Shown: positions 1 to 7,708, numbered from the stretch's first letter. The stretch: DNA of 18,261 nt from Fimenecus sp045602655 (GCA_045602655.1 JAZSBY010000068.1:1-18261), one strand, 5' to 3'. Numbers and translations: made by a program. Notes: generated by a model from the sequence alone, not told the origin.

Positions 1-116
1 CTGACGAGGGAGGTGGCACGAGCATAGCGAGTGACGGAGGGAGAGATAGGTTTATTGTTCGCTAAATCTCTCCCTCAGTCTCACTTCGTTCGACAGCTCC
101 CTCGTCAGAGGGAGCC
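1..116. repeat. Intergenic inverted-repeat element, left end cut by window
   Basis: The segment at 1-46 and the segment at 67-108 are imperfect reverse complements: both outer ends read CTGACGAGGGAG and both inner ends read GGGAGAGA on opposite strands, with a divergent middle and a short AT-rich centre (about 47-66). The right end continues through AGAGGGAGCC to 116. If the arms are symmetrical, about eight bases of the left arm lie before the window. No coding sequence fits, and the 61-codon open frame here is a by-product of the repeat. Compact hairpins with CTCCCTC arms are, from memory, frequent between genes in gut Clostridia, so a dispersed palindromic or MITE-like repeat is the best reading. 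No transposase is present. Confidence 0.7.
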
Positions 117-166
117 GAAAGATAACAAACCAATTCATCCCGACAAATTCAAATTTGTCAAAATTG

Positions 167-196
167 TTGACAATTCAAGGCTTGAAATGATAAAAT
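167..196 (+). promoter_or_regulatory. Sigma-A-type promoter with extended -10
   Basis: A perfect -35 TTGACA lies at 167-172. After an 18-base spacer comes TAAAAT at 191-196, preceded by TGA at 188-190, which makes an extended -10. It lies just upstream of the cohesin-like/dockerin gene whose ATG is at 229, so transcription should start about 25 bases before the gene. Confidence 0.75.
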
Positions 197-228
197 ACAA
201 ACAAGAAATGACATAAAAAGGTGTTACT

Positions 229-1296
229 ATGAAAAAGAGTAAAAAAATAATCAGCATAGTCCTTTCTTTAATTTTGATAATTGGCATAGCAACGACGGTT
301 TTTATTGCAACTGCAAACACAAAGGAAACAGCAGTTGCTATTACCGTTGATAAGGCGGAGCTCTCCCCGGGAGAGTCTGCAACAGTTTCCGTAAAGGTAA
401 CAGCAAATTATCCTATTGCTACAATGTCAATTCCTGTATTTTATGACAAAAATCTTGTAACTGTCAGCGATGCAACGGCAACTTTAACTGATTATGCAGT
501 TAAAAACGCTATAACAGAGCCACAAAGTGCCGATGTATCAAAGGTATACGCAAATACAGGCATAAATTCCGACAATTTTGGTTTTGTTCTTGCAACCTAC
601 ATAGGCGGTGCAGGTAATGATGTACCCGAAACAATGGATAGTGTTGTACTTACCTTTAAAATTACCGCAAAGGTTGATGTTGCAGGTACAGAAACCATAA
701 AATGTGTTTCTCAGTCCGCAAAAACAGAGGAAAACATTGCGGGTATGCTCTATTTCGGCTCCCCTGTAAGCGGAAATAATATCAATGCAGTTCCGGAAAA
801 CATTGAAAACATTGATTTGACTAATGCCTTGGCAAATGTTGTAATATCAACTACAGGAGCAACTCTAGTTGCAAATTCGGACACTCCGGCAGTGGTTGAC
901 TATGAAAACAACTATATTTATGGTGTTGAAGCAGGTGTAAGTGCTGAAGAATTGGCTGAATATTTCTCTGTTGTGAATGGAACATTCCAGATGGTTGCTA
1001 ATGATGGTGGCTATACAAATGGTACAGGTGCAACTCTTGTTGTTAAGGACACTAAGGGTGTGGAAGTTGCTTCTTACATACTCGTAGTATTCGGCGACGT
1101 TGATGGTGACTCAGCTTTAACAGCAGCAGATGCTAACATTGTTAAAAACGCTTCTCTCGGTGGTTCTATTGAGGGGGATGCAAATAACATGGCAGCAGAC
1201 GTTGATGGCGATACAGTTTTCGCAGCAGCTGACGCTAATATCGTTAAGAACGCTTCACTTGGTGGTGAAATTACAGTTAACCCATATGCAAAATAA
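229..1296 (+). CDS. Secreted cohesin-like and dockerin-containing protein, possible adaptor scaffoldin
   Basis: A 355-residue exported protein. Residues 1-29 form a signal peptide: lysine-rich start, long hydrophobic core, cleavage probably near FIATA. Residues about 35-200 look like a cohesin/CBM-type beta sandwich: the stretch ITVDKAELSPGESATVSVKV is typical of the first strands, followed by YDKNLVTV and a later VVLTFKITAKV strand. Residues about 205-288 form a small beta-rich module of the kind that often precedes dockerins in gut Clostridia. Residues 289 to about 349 hold two dockerin repeats, each with DVDGD and DANIVKNASLGG. Repeat 2 has Ala at the ninth calcium-loop position and both lack the usual Gly at position 6, so calcium binding may be atypical. 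With both halves of a cohesin-dockerin pair the protein could be an adaptor; the cohesin call is less sure than the dockerin call. The ATG follows AAAGGTG and has its own promoter and terminator. Confidence 0.8.
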   Translation: MKKSKKIISIVLSLILIIGIATTVFIATANTKETAVAITVDKAELSPGESATVSVKVTANYPIATMSIPVFYDKNLVTVSDATATLTDYAVKNAITEPQSADVSKVYANTGINSDNFGFVLATYIGGAGNDVPETMDSVVLTFKITAKVDVAGTETIKCVSQSAKTEENIAGMLYFGSPVSGNNINAVPENIENIDLTNALANVVISTTGATLVANSDTPAVVDYENNYIYGVEAGVSAEELAEYFSVVNGTFQMVANDGGYTNGTGATLVVKDTKGVEVASYILVVFGDVDGDSALTAADANIVKNASLGGSIEGDANNMAADVDGDTVFAAADANIVKNASLGGEITVNPYAK

Positions 1297-1308
1297 AATA
1301 TAAAACTC

Positions 1309-1335
1309 AAAGACGGGCTTTGTGCTCGTCTTTTT
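1309..1335 (+). terminator. Rho-independent terminator after the cohesin-like/dockerin gene
   Basis: AAAGACGGGC (1309-1318) pairs with GCTCGTCTTT (1324-1333) with one G-T pair. The loop is TTTGT and the stem runs into a T stretch to 1335. It begins 12 bases after the stop codon and should make the upstream gene monocistronic. Confidence 0.85.
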
Positions 1336-1337
1336 AA

Positions 1338-1372
1338 ATTAGAAATTAGAAATTCGAATTTCGAAATTGAGT
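1338..1372. repeat. Short heptamer tandem repeat with overlapping palindromes
   Basis: Five degenerate 7-base units run head to tail: ATTAGAA twice, ATTCGAA, TTTCGAA and a decayed ATTGAGT. The third and fourth units also create perfect palindromes GAAATTCGAATTTC (1349-1362) and AATTTCGAAATT (1357-1368). It lies between the terminator of the preceding gene and the rny promoter. It may be an operator or simply AT-rich slippage. Confidence 0.5.
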
Positions 1373-1428
1373 TAAAAGATTATATGGAATAAATTAGTTC
1401 TGTTTTAACATTTTTACCCAATCCTGTC

Positions 1429-1457
1429 TTGACACGGTGTTTATTTTTGTGTAAAAT
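1429..1457 (+). promoter_or_regulatory. Sigma-A-type promoter upstream of rny
   Basis: TTGACA at 1429-1434 and TAAAAT at 1452-1457 are separated by 17 bases. The start codon of rny is 111 bases beyond the -10, leaving a leader of roughly 100 bases. I see no riboswitch in it. It is the only clear promoter before the six-gene run that ends at 9285. Confidence 0.7.
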
Positions 1458-1567
1458 AATATAGATAGTATGGAATAGTGTTATTCTGTGCTAACTTATC
1501 TTAATTTCCTTACATATTTTTATATAGAGCGAAATTAAATATTTATTATTAGGGAGGGACAAAACCT

Positions 1568-2434
1568 ATGATTTCTATAGGTGTGGCTGTCGTTATTGCC
1601 GTTGTCTCTGCTGTTGTATTAGGAGCATTGGGCTTTGTTGCCGGCGGTATTTATCGCAAAAAGGTTGCTGAGGCTAAAATCGGCTCCGCTAACGAAGAAG
1701 CATTAAGAATTGTTAATCAGGCAGTACAGACTGCTGAAAGCAAGAAAAAAGAGGCTATTCTTGAGGCTAAACACGAAATACACAAGTTAAGAAACGAAGT
1801 TGACAAGGAACTTCGTGAAAGACGCGCAGAGGTTCAAAGACAAGAACGCAGAATCGTTCAAAAAGAAGAAAATCTTGACAAAAAAACTGAAAACCTTGAA
1901 AAGAAAGAGGAAACCCTTACTGAAAAAATCAAGGCTGCTGATGCAAAGTTGGAAGAAGTTGAAACACTTAAACGCAGTCAGCTTGAAATGCTTGAGAAAA
2001 TCAGTGGTTACTCAAAAGAACAAGCAAAAGTTATCCTTTTACAGGAGCTTGAGGAACAGCTTACTCACGAAAAGGCTGTCAAAATCCTCGATTTTGAACA
2101 GAGAACTCGTGACGAAAGTGATAATCTTGCTCGTGAGATTATTTCAGGTGCTATTCAGCGTTGTGCAGCCGACCACGCTGCAGAGGCAACAGTTTCTGTT
2201 GTTGCACTTCCAAATGACGAAATGAAGGGTAGAATTATCGGCCGTGAAGGTCGAAACATCAGAACTCTTGAAACAATTACAGGTGTTGACCTTATTATTG
2301 ACGACACTCCTGAGGCTATTACTGTTTCAAGCTTTGACCCTGTTCGTCGTGAGGTGGCTCGACTTACTCTTGAAAAACTTATTCAGGACGGTAGAATTCA
2401 TCCTGCACGCATTGAGGAAATGTTTGAAAAATAA
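1568..2434 (+). CDS. rny: Ribonuclease Y N-terminal fragment (membrane anchor, coiled coil, KH)
   Basis: This is the 288-residue product expected if the TAA is obeyed. Residues about 3-28 form the membrane segment. Residues about 30-170 are a Lys/Glu-rich coiled coil, densest at KKTENLEKKEETLTEK. Residues about 200-270 form the RNA-binding KH domain. The catalytic HD domain is absent, so the fragment could dimerise and bind RNA but not cleave it. It could act as a dominant-negative partner if any full-length enzyme is made. Confidence 0.7.
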   Translation: MISIGVAVVIAVVSAVVLGALGFVAGGIYRKKVAEAKIGSANEEALRIVNQAVQTAESKKKEAILEAKHEIHKLRNEVDKELRERRAEVQRQERRIVQKEENLDKKTENLEKKEETLTEKIKAADAKLEEVETLKRSQLEMLEKISGYSKEQAKVILLQELEEQLTHEKAVKILDFEQRTRDESDNLAREIISGAIQRCAADHAAEATVSVVALPNDEMKGRIIGREGRNIRTLETITGVDLIIDDTPEAITVSSFDPVRREVARLTLEKLIQDGRIHPARIEEMFEK

Positions 2435-2566
2435 AAGCGTGAAGTTGAACAGACAATTAAACAAACAGGTGAAAGAGCAGTTGTTGATGCAGGTGTCAAC
2501 GGAATTCATCCTGAACTTGTTAAGCTTCTCGGTAAACTTAAGTACCGTACAAGCTTCGGTCAGAAT

Positions 2567-3124
2567 GTGCTTAACCACTCTCTTGAGGTTTCATACATAG
2601 TCGGTCTTATGGCTCAGGAACTTGGTACCGATGTTAAGCAGGCTAAACGCGCAGGTCTACTTCACGATATCGGTAAGGCTCTTGACCGTGAATTTGAAGG
2701 TACTCACATTGAACTCGGTGTTGAAGCTGCTAAAAAATACAAGGAAAACGACAAGATTTGTCACGCAATTCAGGCTCACCACGGTGAAATTGAGGCTAAG
2801 ACAATTGTTGCTGTACTTGTTCAGGCTGCAGATGCTATTTCTGCTGCTCGTCCGGGGGCAAGACGCGAAAATGTTCAGAACTACATTAAACGCCTTGAAA
2901 AACTTGAGGAAATCGCAACATCATTTGAGGGTGTTGAAAAATCATTTGCTATTCAGGCAGGTCGCGAAATCAGAATTATGGTTAATCCTGAACAGGTTTC
3001 CGACGAAAAGATGGTTATTGTTGCTCGTGATATTGCAAAGAAGATTGAGGATGAACTTGAATATCCGGGACAAATCAAGGTTAATATTGTTCGTGAGAAC
3101 AGAGTAATAGATTTTGCAAAGTGA
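2567..3124 (+). CDS. rny: Ribonuclease Y C-terminal fragment (HD phosphohydrolase domain)
   Basis: This is the longest piece after the TAA that begins with a possible start codon (GTG at 2567). It covers the HD domain almost exactly: NHSLEV at the start, LLHDIGKA with the metal-binding His-Asp pair, HHGEIEAK, then the C-terminal segment GVEKSFAIQAGREIRIMV. No ribosome binding site precedes the GTG and no earlier in-frame ATG, GTG or TTG follows the stop, so separate translation is doubtful. It is most likely the stranded 3' half of the broken gene. Confidence 0.4.
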   Translation: MLNHSLEVSYIVGLMAQELGTDVKQAKRAGLLHDIGKALDREFEGTHIELGVEAAKKYKENDKICHAIQAHHGEIEAKTIVAVLVQAADAISAARPGARRENVQNYIKRLEKLEEIATSFEGVEKSFAIQAGREIRIMVNPEQVSDEKMVIVARDIAKKIEDELEYPGQIKVNIVRENRVIDFAK

Positions 3125-3238
3125 TAAAATTAGCGTCTTTTCACTTTTTCACCCTTGACTTACACTCGTAAGCCTGCGGTCTCAAAAGCAAAAATCCATC
3201 TAAATTTAAACACTTTGAATAAAACGAGAAAAAAACTA

Positions 3239-3266
3239 TGCCCCGTGGTCTTTTGGCTTCGGGGCA
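3239..3266. other. Stable hairpin between rny and ymdB
   Basis: TGCCCCG (3239-3245) pairs with CGGGGCA (3260-3266) around a 14-base loop. On the + strand it is preceded by a run of seven A and followed by AAATTAAAC, so it is not a normal terminator for rny. Read on the minus strand it is followed by TAGTTTTTTT, which would be a terminator for antisense transcription. It may instead act in mRNA processing or stability in the 178-base gap before ymdB. Confidence 0.6.
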
Positions 3267-3302
3267 AATTAAACTAAATCTATATATAGAAACGGTGTGC
3301 TT

Positions 3303-4088
3303 ATGTCACGCGAAATCAAAATTTTATGCGTTGGAGATGTAGTTGGTAGTCAAGGCTGTGATTTCCTTCGCAAAACTCTTTCTGATTTTAAGAGAAAGAA
3401 CAACATTGATATCTGCATCGTAAACGGTGAGAATTCTGCCGTTGGCAACGGAATGTTGCCAAATTCTTGCAACCATATTTTTACAAGCGGAGCAGATTTT
3501 ATTACAGGCGGAAATCACTCATTAAAAAGACGAGAAATTTTTGAGTTTCTTGACAATAGTGAAAATATTATTCGTCCTGCTAACTTTGGCGAAGGTGTCT
3601 GGGGTAGGGGCTTTGGAATAATTGATAAAGGTGCCTATAAAGTGGGTGTTATCAATCTTCTTGGCAGAGTCTGGCTTGAAGGGCATCTTGACCCATTCAG
3701 TAAAGCAGAGGAAATAATTGAAGAAATAAAAAAAGAAACAAATATTATCTTAATTGACTTTCACGCAGAGGCCACTGCCGAGAAAAAGGCTTTCGGATAC
3801 TATTTTGACGGAAAAGTCAGTGCGATTTTCGGTACTCACACGCACATTCAGACCTCTGATGCTCAGATTATGGCAAATGGCACTGGGTATATTACTGATT
3901 TAGGTATGACGGGTCCCGAGGAATCCGTCCTTGGCGTGAAAAAAGAGATAATTATTGATAAATTTAGAAAAGGTTTTACAACAATGTTTGAAACCGCTGA
4001 TACACCTTGTTTTATGCAGGGCTGTGTCTTCACAGTAGACAAGAATTCAGGAAAGACAGTAAATGTTGAAGCCGTAACGGTGAGGTGA
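3303..4088 (+). CDS. ymdB: YmdB-family metallophosphoesterase (TIGR00282)
   Basis: This 261-residue cytoplasmic dimetal phosphoesterase belongs to the family of Bacillus subtilis YmdB, a phosphodiesterase able to hydrolyse cyclic nucleotides and linked to biofilm decisions. The metal-ligand motifs are all present in order: GDVVG near the N-terminus, NGEN, GGNH, DFHAEATAEK and GTHTHIQTSD. After GGNH the sequence is SLKR where many relatives have an aromatic-Asp pair, a mild divergence. Its length matches the family (about 264). It follows rny as in Bacillus, which supports both assignments. I prefer the ATG at 3303 because AACGGTG at 3291-3297 is well spaced for it, whereas the in-frame GTG at 3297 overlaps that site. 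Confidence 0.9.
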   Translation: MSREIKILCVGDVVGSQGCDFLRKTLSDFKRKNNIDICIVNGENSAVGNGMLPNSCNHIFTSGADFITGGNHSLKRREIFEFLDNSENIIRPANFGEGVWGRGFGIIDKGAYKVGVINLLGRVWLEGHLDPFSKAEEIIEEIKKETNIILIDFHAEATAEKKAFGYYFDGKVSAIFGTHTHIQTSDAQIMANGTGYITDLGMTGPEESVLGVKKEIIIDKFRKGFTTMFETADTPCFMQGCVFTVDKNSGKTVNVEAVTVR

Positions 4089-4095
4089 ATTGTAA

Positions 4096-5589
4096 ATGAG
4101 GAAAATCGCAAAGCTTATAGCATTGATTTTGTGTATAGCTCTGTGTTTTTCTGCTTGTAAAGGCAAGGAAAACAGCGAAGAAAACAGCACCTCAACTCCT
4201 GATGAAACAACAGTTCCGGAAAATTCCTTTGCAATTACAGACGGAAAAGTTGTTCTGCCTTATAACAAGACGGATGGAATAAATCCGTTTTTTGCCCAGA
4301 GTTATGAAAATATTTATTTAAGCTTGCTTATATATGAACCACTGTTTTCCGTTGACAGTAATTATACAACAACAGGTGTAGTTGCTGAAAGCATAGATGT
4401 AAACGGCAAGGTTGCAACGGTGAGAATCAAGCATAATATTACTTGCAGAGGACACGAAAGCATAAACGCTCATGATGTGGTTTATTCTTTTAACCTTGCA
4501 AAGGCTTCATATTATTGGGGCAACAATTTGGATGGAATCACCAACGCACAGGCAATCGACGATTATACTGTCAGCTTTAATCTCAATTTTAAGGACCTAT
4601 ATGTTGCCGGAAAATTAAACTTTCCTATTGTGAAAAAAGGCACGGCAGACAGCAAAACATCAACGCCCGCAGGTAGTGGAAAATATGCTTTTGCACAGGA
4701 CAGATTAGTAAGTGTCGCAGATGGAACCAAGATTATTTCCCTTGTTGAAATCAGCAACCGTGAAAGTGTTGAGGATGCTCTCAATATCGGAATGGTGGAT
4801 GTGTTTTTCAGCGATTTATCCGATGAAAGCTATAAGGTTGCTGCAGGAAATATAACCGAAGTAACTTTAAGCAATATGATTTACCTGGGACTTAACAGTA
4901 GCCGTGGAGCATTGAACAAATATATTAGAAATGCTGTTGCAGCCAAATTAGACAGCGAAAATATCGCTCTGTCTTCTTATCAAGGTCACGCAATAGGGTT
5001 TAAATTACCTGTAAATCCTGAAAGCACAGTTGCAGACGAAATTACAAAAATAGAAACCAAGGGAAACAAGGAATTAGCCAATAATATTATTGACCGTTGC
5101 GGATATACAAGATATTCAGGTAGTGCAAAGACTAATGGGGCTTATACTCTTTCTCTTTCGTTAATCGTCAATAAGGACAATAAGTTCCGAGTTGCGGCAG
5201 CATATAATATTGCAGATTCCCTTAAAGAATGCGGATTTTTAGTTAATGTTCAGGTTTTGACTTTTGCCGACTACTCTCAAAGAATTTCGTCGGGAAATTA
5301 TGATATGTATATAGGTGAAATAAAGCTTGACGGTTCAATGGATATCAGCAGATTCTTTATGGATGAAACAAACTTCAGTGCAGGCATAAATAAATCTGAA
5401 AAATCAGCCACAGAATATTTTAGATACCGTGCAGGTGAAATATCTGCAAAAGAGTATTATGAGATATTTGCCGACGAATATCCATTTGTTCCGATTGCAT
5501 TCAGAACGGGATATACAGTTTTGTCAGATGATATTAAAACAATGGATTTAAGACAGATGCCGTTTAATTTATATAATGGTATTCAGTGA
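4096..5589 (+). CDS. Lipoprotein, family 5 extracellular solute-binding protein (peptide/nickel type)
   Basis: A 497-residue protein with a lipoprotein signal: hydrophobic residues 4-20 and lipobox CFSAC, with the lipidated Cys at 21. A Glu/Ser/Thr-rich tether (about 23-45) follows. The body has family 5 features: an early LPYNKTDGINPFFAQSYENI segment, YEPLF, a DVVYSF segment of the HDVVYS type, and a late FRVAAAYNIADSLKECGF segment before the C-terminal lobe. Such proteins bind oligopeptides or related solutes outside the membrane and pass them to an ABC permease. No permease or ATPase gene lies nearby, so it is an orphan binding protein. Its ATG is seven bases after ymdB, and its ribosome binding site GGTGAGG overlaps the end of ymdB, so the two are probably translationally coupled. 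The ligand cannot be told from sequence. Confidence 0.8.
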   Translation: MRKIAKLIALILCIALCFSACKGKENSEENSTSTPDETTVPENSFAITDGKVVLPYNKTDGINPFFAQSYENIYLSLLIYEPLFSVDSNYTTTGVVAESIDVNGKVATVRIKHNITCRGHESINAHDVVYSFNLAKASYYWGNNLDGITNAQAIDDYTVSFNLNFKDLYVAGKLNFPIVKKGTADSKTSTPAGSGKYAFAQDRLVSVADGTKIISLVEISNRESVEDALNIGMVDVFFSDLSDESYKVAAGNITEVTLSNMIYLGLNSSRGALNKYIRNAVAAKLDSENIALSSYQGHAIGFKLPVNPESTVADEITKIETKGNKELANNIIDRCGYTRYSGSAKTNGAYTLSLSLIVNKDNKFRVAAAYNIADSLKECGFLVNVQVLTFADYSQRISSGNYDMYIGEIKLDGSMDISRFFMDETNFSAGINKSEKSATEYFRYRAGEISAKEYYEIFADEYPFVPIAFRTGYTVLSDDIKTMDLRQMPFNLYNGIQ

Positions 5590-5608
5590 ACCAAAATAAG
5601 GTGAAATT

Positions 5609-7660
5609 ATGAAGTTCTCCGATGACATCAAATACATCAAAGGTGTTGGGGAAGCCAAGGCATTGGCGTTCCGTTCTGTTGGTGTGTCAACTGTCGGGGA
5701 ACTTTTGCGTTTTTATCCCCGTGCCTATGAGGATTGGAGCAATATTGTTCCGATTTCACAATGTTTAATCGGTGAGAATGTGTGCATTAAGGGAACGGTT
5801 ATGTTTCCTGTGAAAAACGAGCGTGTTCGTGGTGGAATGCTTATCGCAAAAGCCACTATTACAGATGGCGACGATGTTGTTGCTGCAACATTTTTTAACA
5901 ATAAATATATTGATAAAATGCTTAAAAGTGGAGAAGAATACCTTTTTTACGGAAAAATTACTCTTGGTAAGTTTTCTGCAAGAGAAATGGTTTCTCCTAT
6001 GTTTATCAAAACAACACAGAGTGTAGAAATAAAGCCCATTTACCCACAGAATAAGAATATTACATCAAAAATCATTCAGTCGGCAGTGCAGAATGCCTTG
6101 GAAAAAATTGAAACCATTCCCGAATATCTGCCAAAAGAAATTGTAGAGAAATATAACCTGGTTTCTCTTGATACTGCTATCAGGAACATTCATTTCCCGA
6201 AGGATGACGAGGACTTGCAAAAAGCAAGGGAAAGACTTATTTTTGATGAGCTTTTTATTTTGCAGTTAAGTTTACTCTCTTTGAAAAATGAAAATAAAGA
6301 AGTAAAAACGAAAAATATTATAGTAAAAGATTATACGGAGGAATTTTTTGAACTTCTACCTTTTACTCCCACAAATGCACAGAAAAGAGCTGTAAAAGAA
6401 GCAATCAGCGATATGCAAAAGGGAAAACAGATGAACAGACTTTTGCAAGGTGATGTTGCTAGTGGTAAAACTGCGGTTGCAGCAGCCATTGTTTATTCAT
6501 CATCCAAAAATGGTATGCAGTCCGCTCTTATGGCACCAACGGAAGTTTTGGCAACACAGCATTTTGAAACATTTACTAAACTTCTCAGTGATACAGGCAT
6601 AAAATGTGAGTTGTTGGTGGGCAGCACAAAGGCGAAGGACAAGAAGGAAATAAAAGAAAGACTAAAAAAAGGCGAGATAGATTTAATAATCGGTACACAC
6701 GCTCTTATTCAAGAGGATGTTGAATTTGAAAAATTAGGTCTTGTAATTACCGATGAGCAACATCGTTTTGGTGTAAAACAGAGGACCGGACTTTGCAGTA
6801 AGGGCGAAAATCCCCATGTTTATGTTATGAGTGCAACACCAATTCCTCGTACACTTGCTCTTATTTTCTTTGGAGATTTGAATGTTTCAATTCTTGACGA
6901 ATTACCACCCGGCAGACAGAAAATTGATACTTATTCTGTTACATCTGCAAAAAGAGGCTCAATGTTTGAGTTTATAAGAAAGCATCTTGATGAGGGGTAT
7001 CAGGCTTATATTGTTTGTCCCCTTGTTGAGGAAAGTGAAATGATGCAGGGCATTATGTCTGCAGAGGAATACTATAAAAAAGCACAAGTACCGTTTAACG
7101 GATATAAATTAGACCTTCTTCACGGAAAAATGACACCCAAGAAAAAAGATGAAGTTATGTTGAAGTTTAAAAATGGGGAAACACAGCTTTTAATTTCAAC
7201 AGTGGTTATTGAGGTTGGTGTTGATGTGCCAAATGCCGTTATAATGGTTGTAGAAAATGCTGAGAGATTCGGACTTTCACAGCTTCATCAGTTGCGTGGT
7301 CGTGTTGGCAGAGGTCAGGCAAAATCCTCTTGTATTCTTGTGACGGACGCCAAGGGTGACGAGGCAAAGGCAAGAATGCGGATTATGTGTGAAACTACTG
7401 ACGGCTTTAAAATCGCCGATGAGGATTTGCGACTTCGCGGACCCGGTGATTTCTTTGGTACAAGGCAACACGGTTTGCCCAAACTTAAAATAGCAGACAT
7501 TCTGACGGACACAAAGATTCTTACACAGACGCAGAGTCTGGCGGTTTCTATAATGGAAGAAAACAGACTTTATGAGAAAGAAGAATATCGTCAGATTGGT
7601 AAGCTTGTGGCAAAGAAAATACAGAGTTTACAAGTTGTTAATGCAGCAAACACAATTTAG
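5609..7660 (+). CDS. recG: ATP-dependent DNA helicase RecG
   Basis: This 683-residue superfamily 2 helicase remodels stalled replication forks and Holliday junctions. The N-terminal wedge/OB region (about 1-190) opens with IKGVGEAKALAFRSVGVSTV and includes RFYPRAYEDW. The helicase core has Walker A GDVASGKT at 281-288, where most RecG proteins have GDVGSGKT, then MAPTEVLATQH, the Walker B box DEQH at 382-385, SATPIPRTLAL, and late motifs ISTVVIEVGVDVPNA and QLRGRVGRG. The C-terminal RecG segment includes LRGPGDFFGTRQHG. Length and domain order are normal. AAGGTGA precedes the ATG, 19 bases after the lipoprotein gene, consistent with one operon. It ends with TAG. Confidence 0.97.
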   Translation: MKFSDDIKYIKGVGEAKALAFRSVGVSTVGELLRFYPRAYEDWSNIVPISQCLIGENVCIKGTVMFPVKNERVRGGMLIAKATITDGDDVVAATFFNNKYIDKMLKSGEEYLFYGKITLGKFSAREMVSPMFIKTTQSVEIKPIYPQNKNITSKIIQSAVQNALEKIETIPEYLPKEIVEKYNLVSLDTAIRNIHFPKDDEDLQKARERLIFDELFILQLSLLSLKNENKEVKTKNIIVKDYTEEFFELLPFTPTNAQKRAVKEAISDMQKGKQMNRLLQGDVASGKTAVAAAIVYSSSKNGMQSALMAPTEVLATQHFETFTKLLSDTGIKCELLVGSTKAKDKKEIKERLKKGEIDLIIGTHALIQEDVEFEKLGLVITDEQHRFGVKQRTGLCSKGENPHVYVMSATPIPRTLALIFFGDLNVSILDELPPGRQKIDTYSVTSAKRGSMFEFIRKHLDEGYQAYIVCPLVEESEMMQGIMSAEEYYKKAQVPFNGYKLDLLHGKMTPKKKDEVMLKFKNGETQLLISTVVIEVGVDVPNAVIMVVENAERFGLSQLHQLRGRVGRGQAKSSCILVTDAKGDEAKARMRIMCETTDGFKIADEDLRLRGPGDFFGTRQHGLPKLKIADILTDTKILTQTQSLAVSIMEENRLYEKEEYRQIGKLVAKKIQSLQVVNAANTI

Positions 7661-7708
7661 AAAAAATTGATATGTAAAATCAGCTCAAAAAACAAGAAGG
7701 ATGTTTTT

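Larger units (their letters stand above)
1568..3124 (+). pseudogene. rny: Ribonuclease Y gene interrupted by an in-frame TAA
   Basis: The reading frame encodes a complete RNase Y of 518 codons, close to the roughly 520 residues usual for the family, but codon 289 (2432-2434) is TAA. RNase Y is a membrane-anchored endoribonuclease that starts bulk mRNA decay. All parts are readable: N-terminal membrane helix, long charged coiled coil, KH domain with GRIIGREGRNIRTLE, and HD domain with LLHDIGKA and HHGE. The stop lies in the linker between KH and HD. The frame is the same on both sides and similarity to the family resumes at once (KREVEQTIK), so this is a substitution, not a frameshift. Neighbouring genes end with TAA, so TAA is a normal stop here. 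It may be a true nonsense mutation, a strain variant or a sequence error. The start is fixed by AGGGAGG nine to ten bases before the ATG. Confidence 0.85.

Noticed and set aside
31..216. 61-codon frame at the start of the window
   Set aside because: It arises from the inverted-repeat element and overlaps the promoter of the next gene; no ribosome binding site.
2432..2434. TAA as a recoded sense codon in rny
   Set aside because: Genes in this window, including the cohesin-like/dockerin gene, end at TAA, and known amino-acid insertion at stops uses TGA or TAG. No evidence for a code change.
3297..3302. GTG start for YmdB
   Set aside because: It overlaps the probable ribosome binding site; the ATG six bases later is better spaced and matches the family N-terminus.
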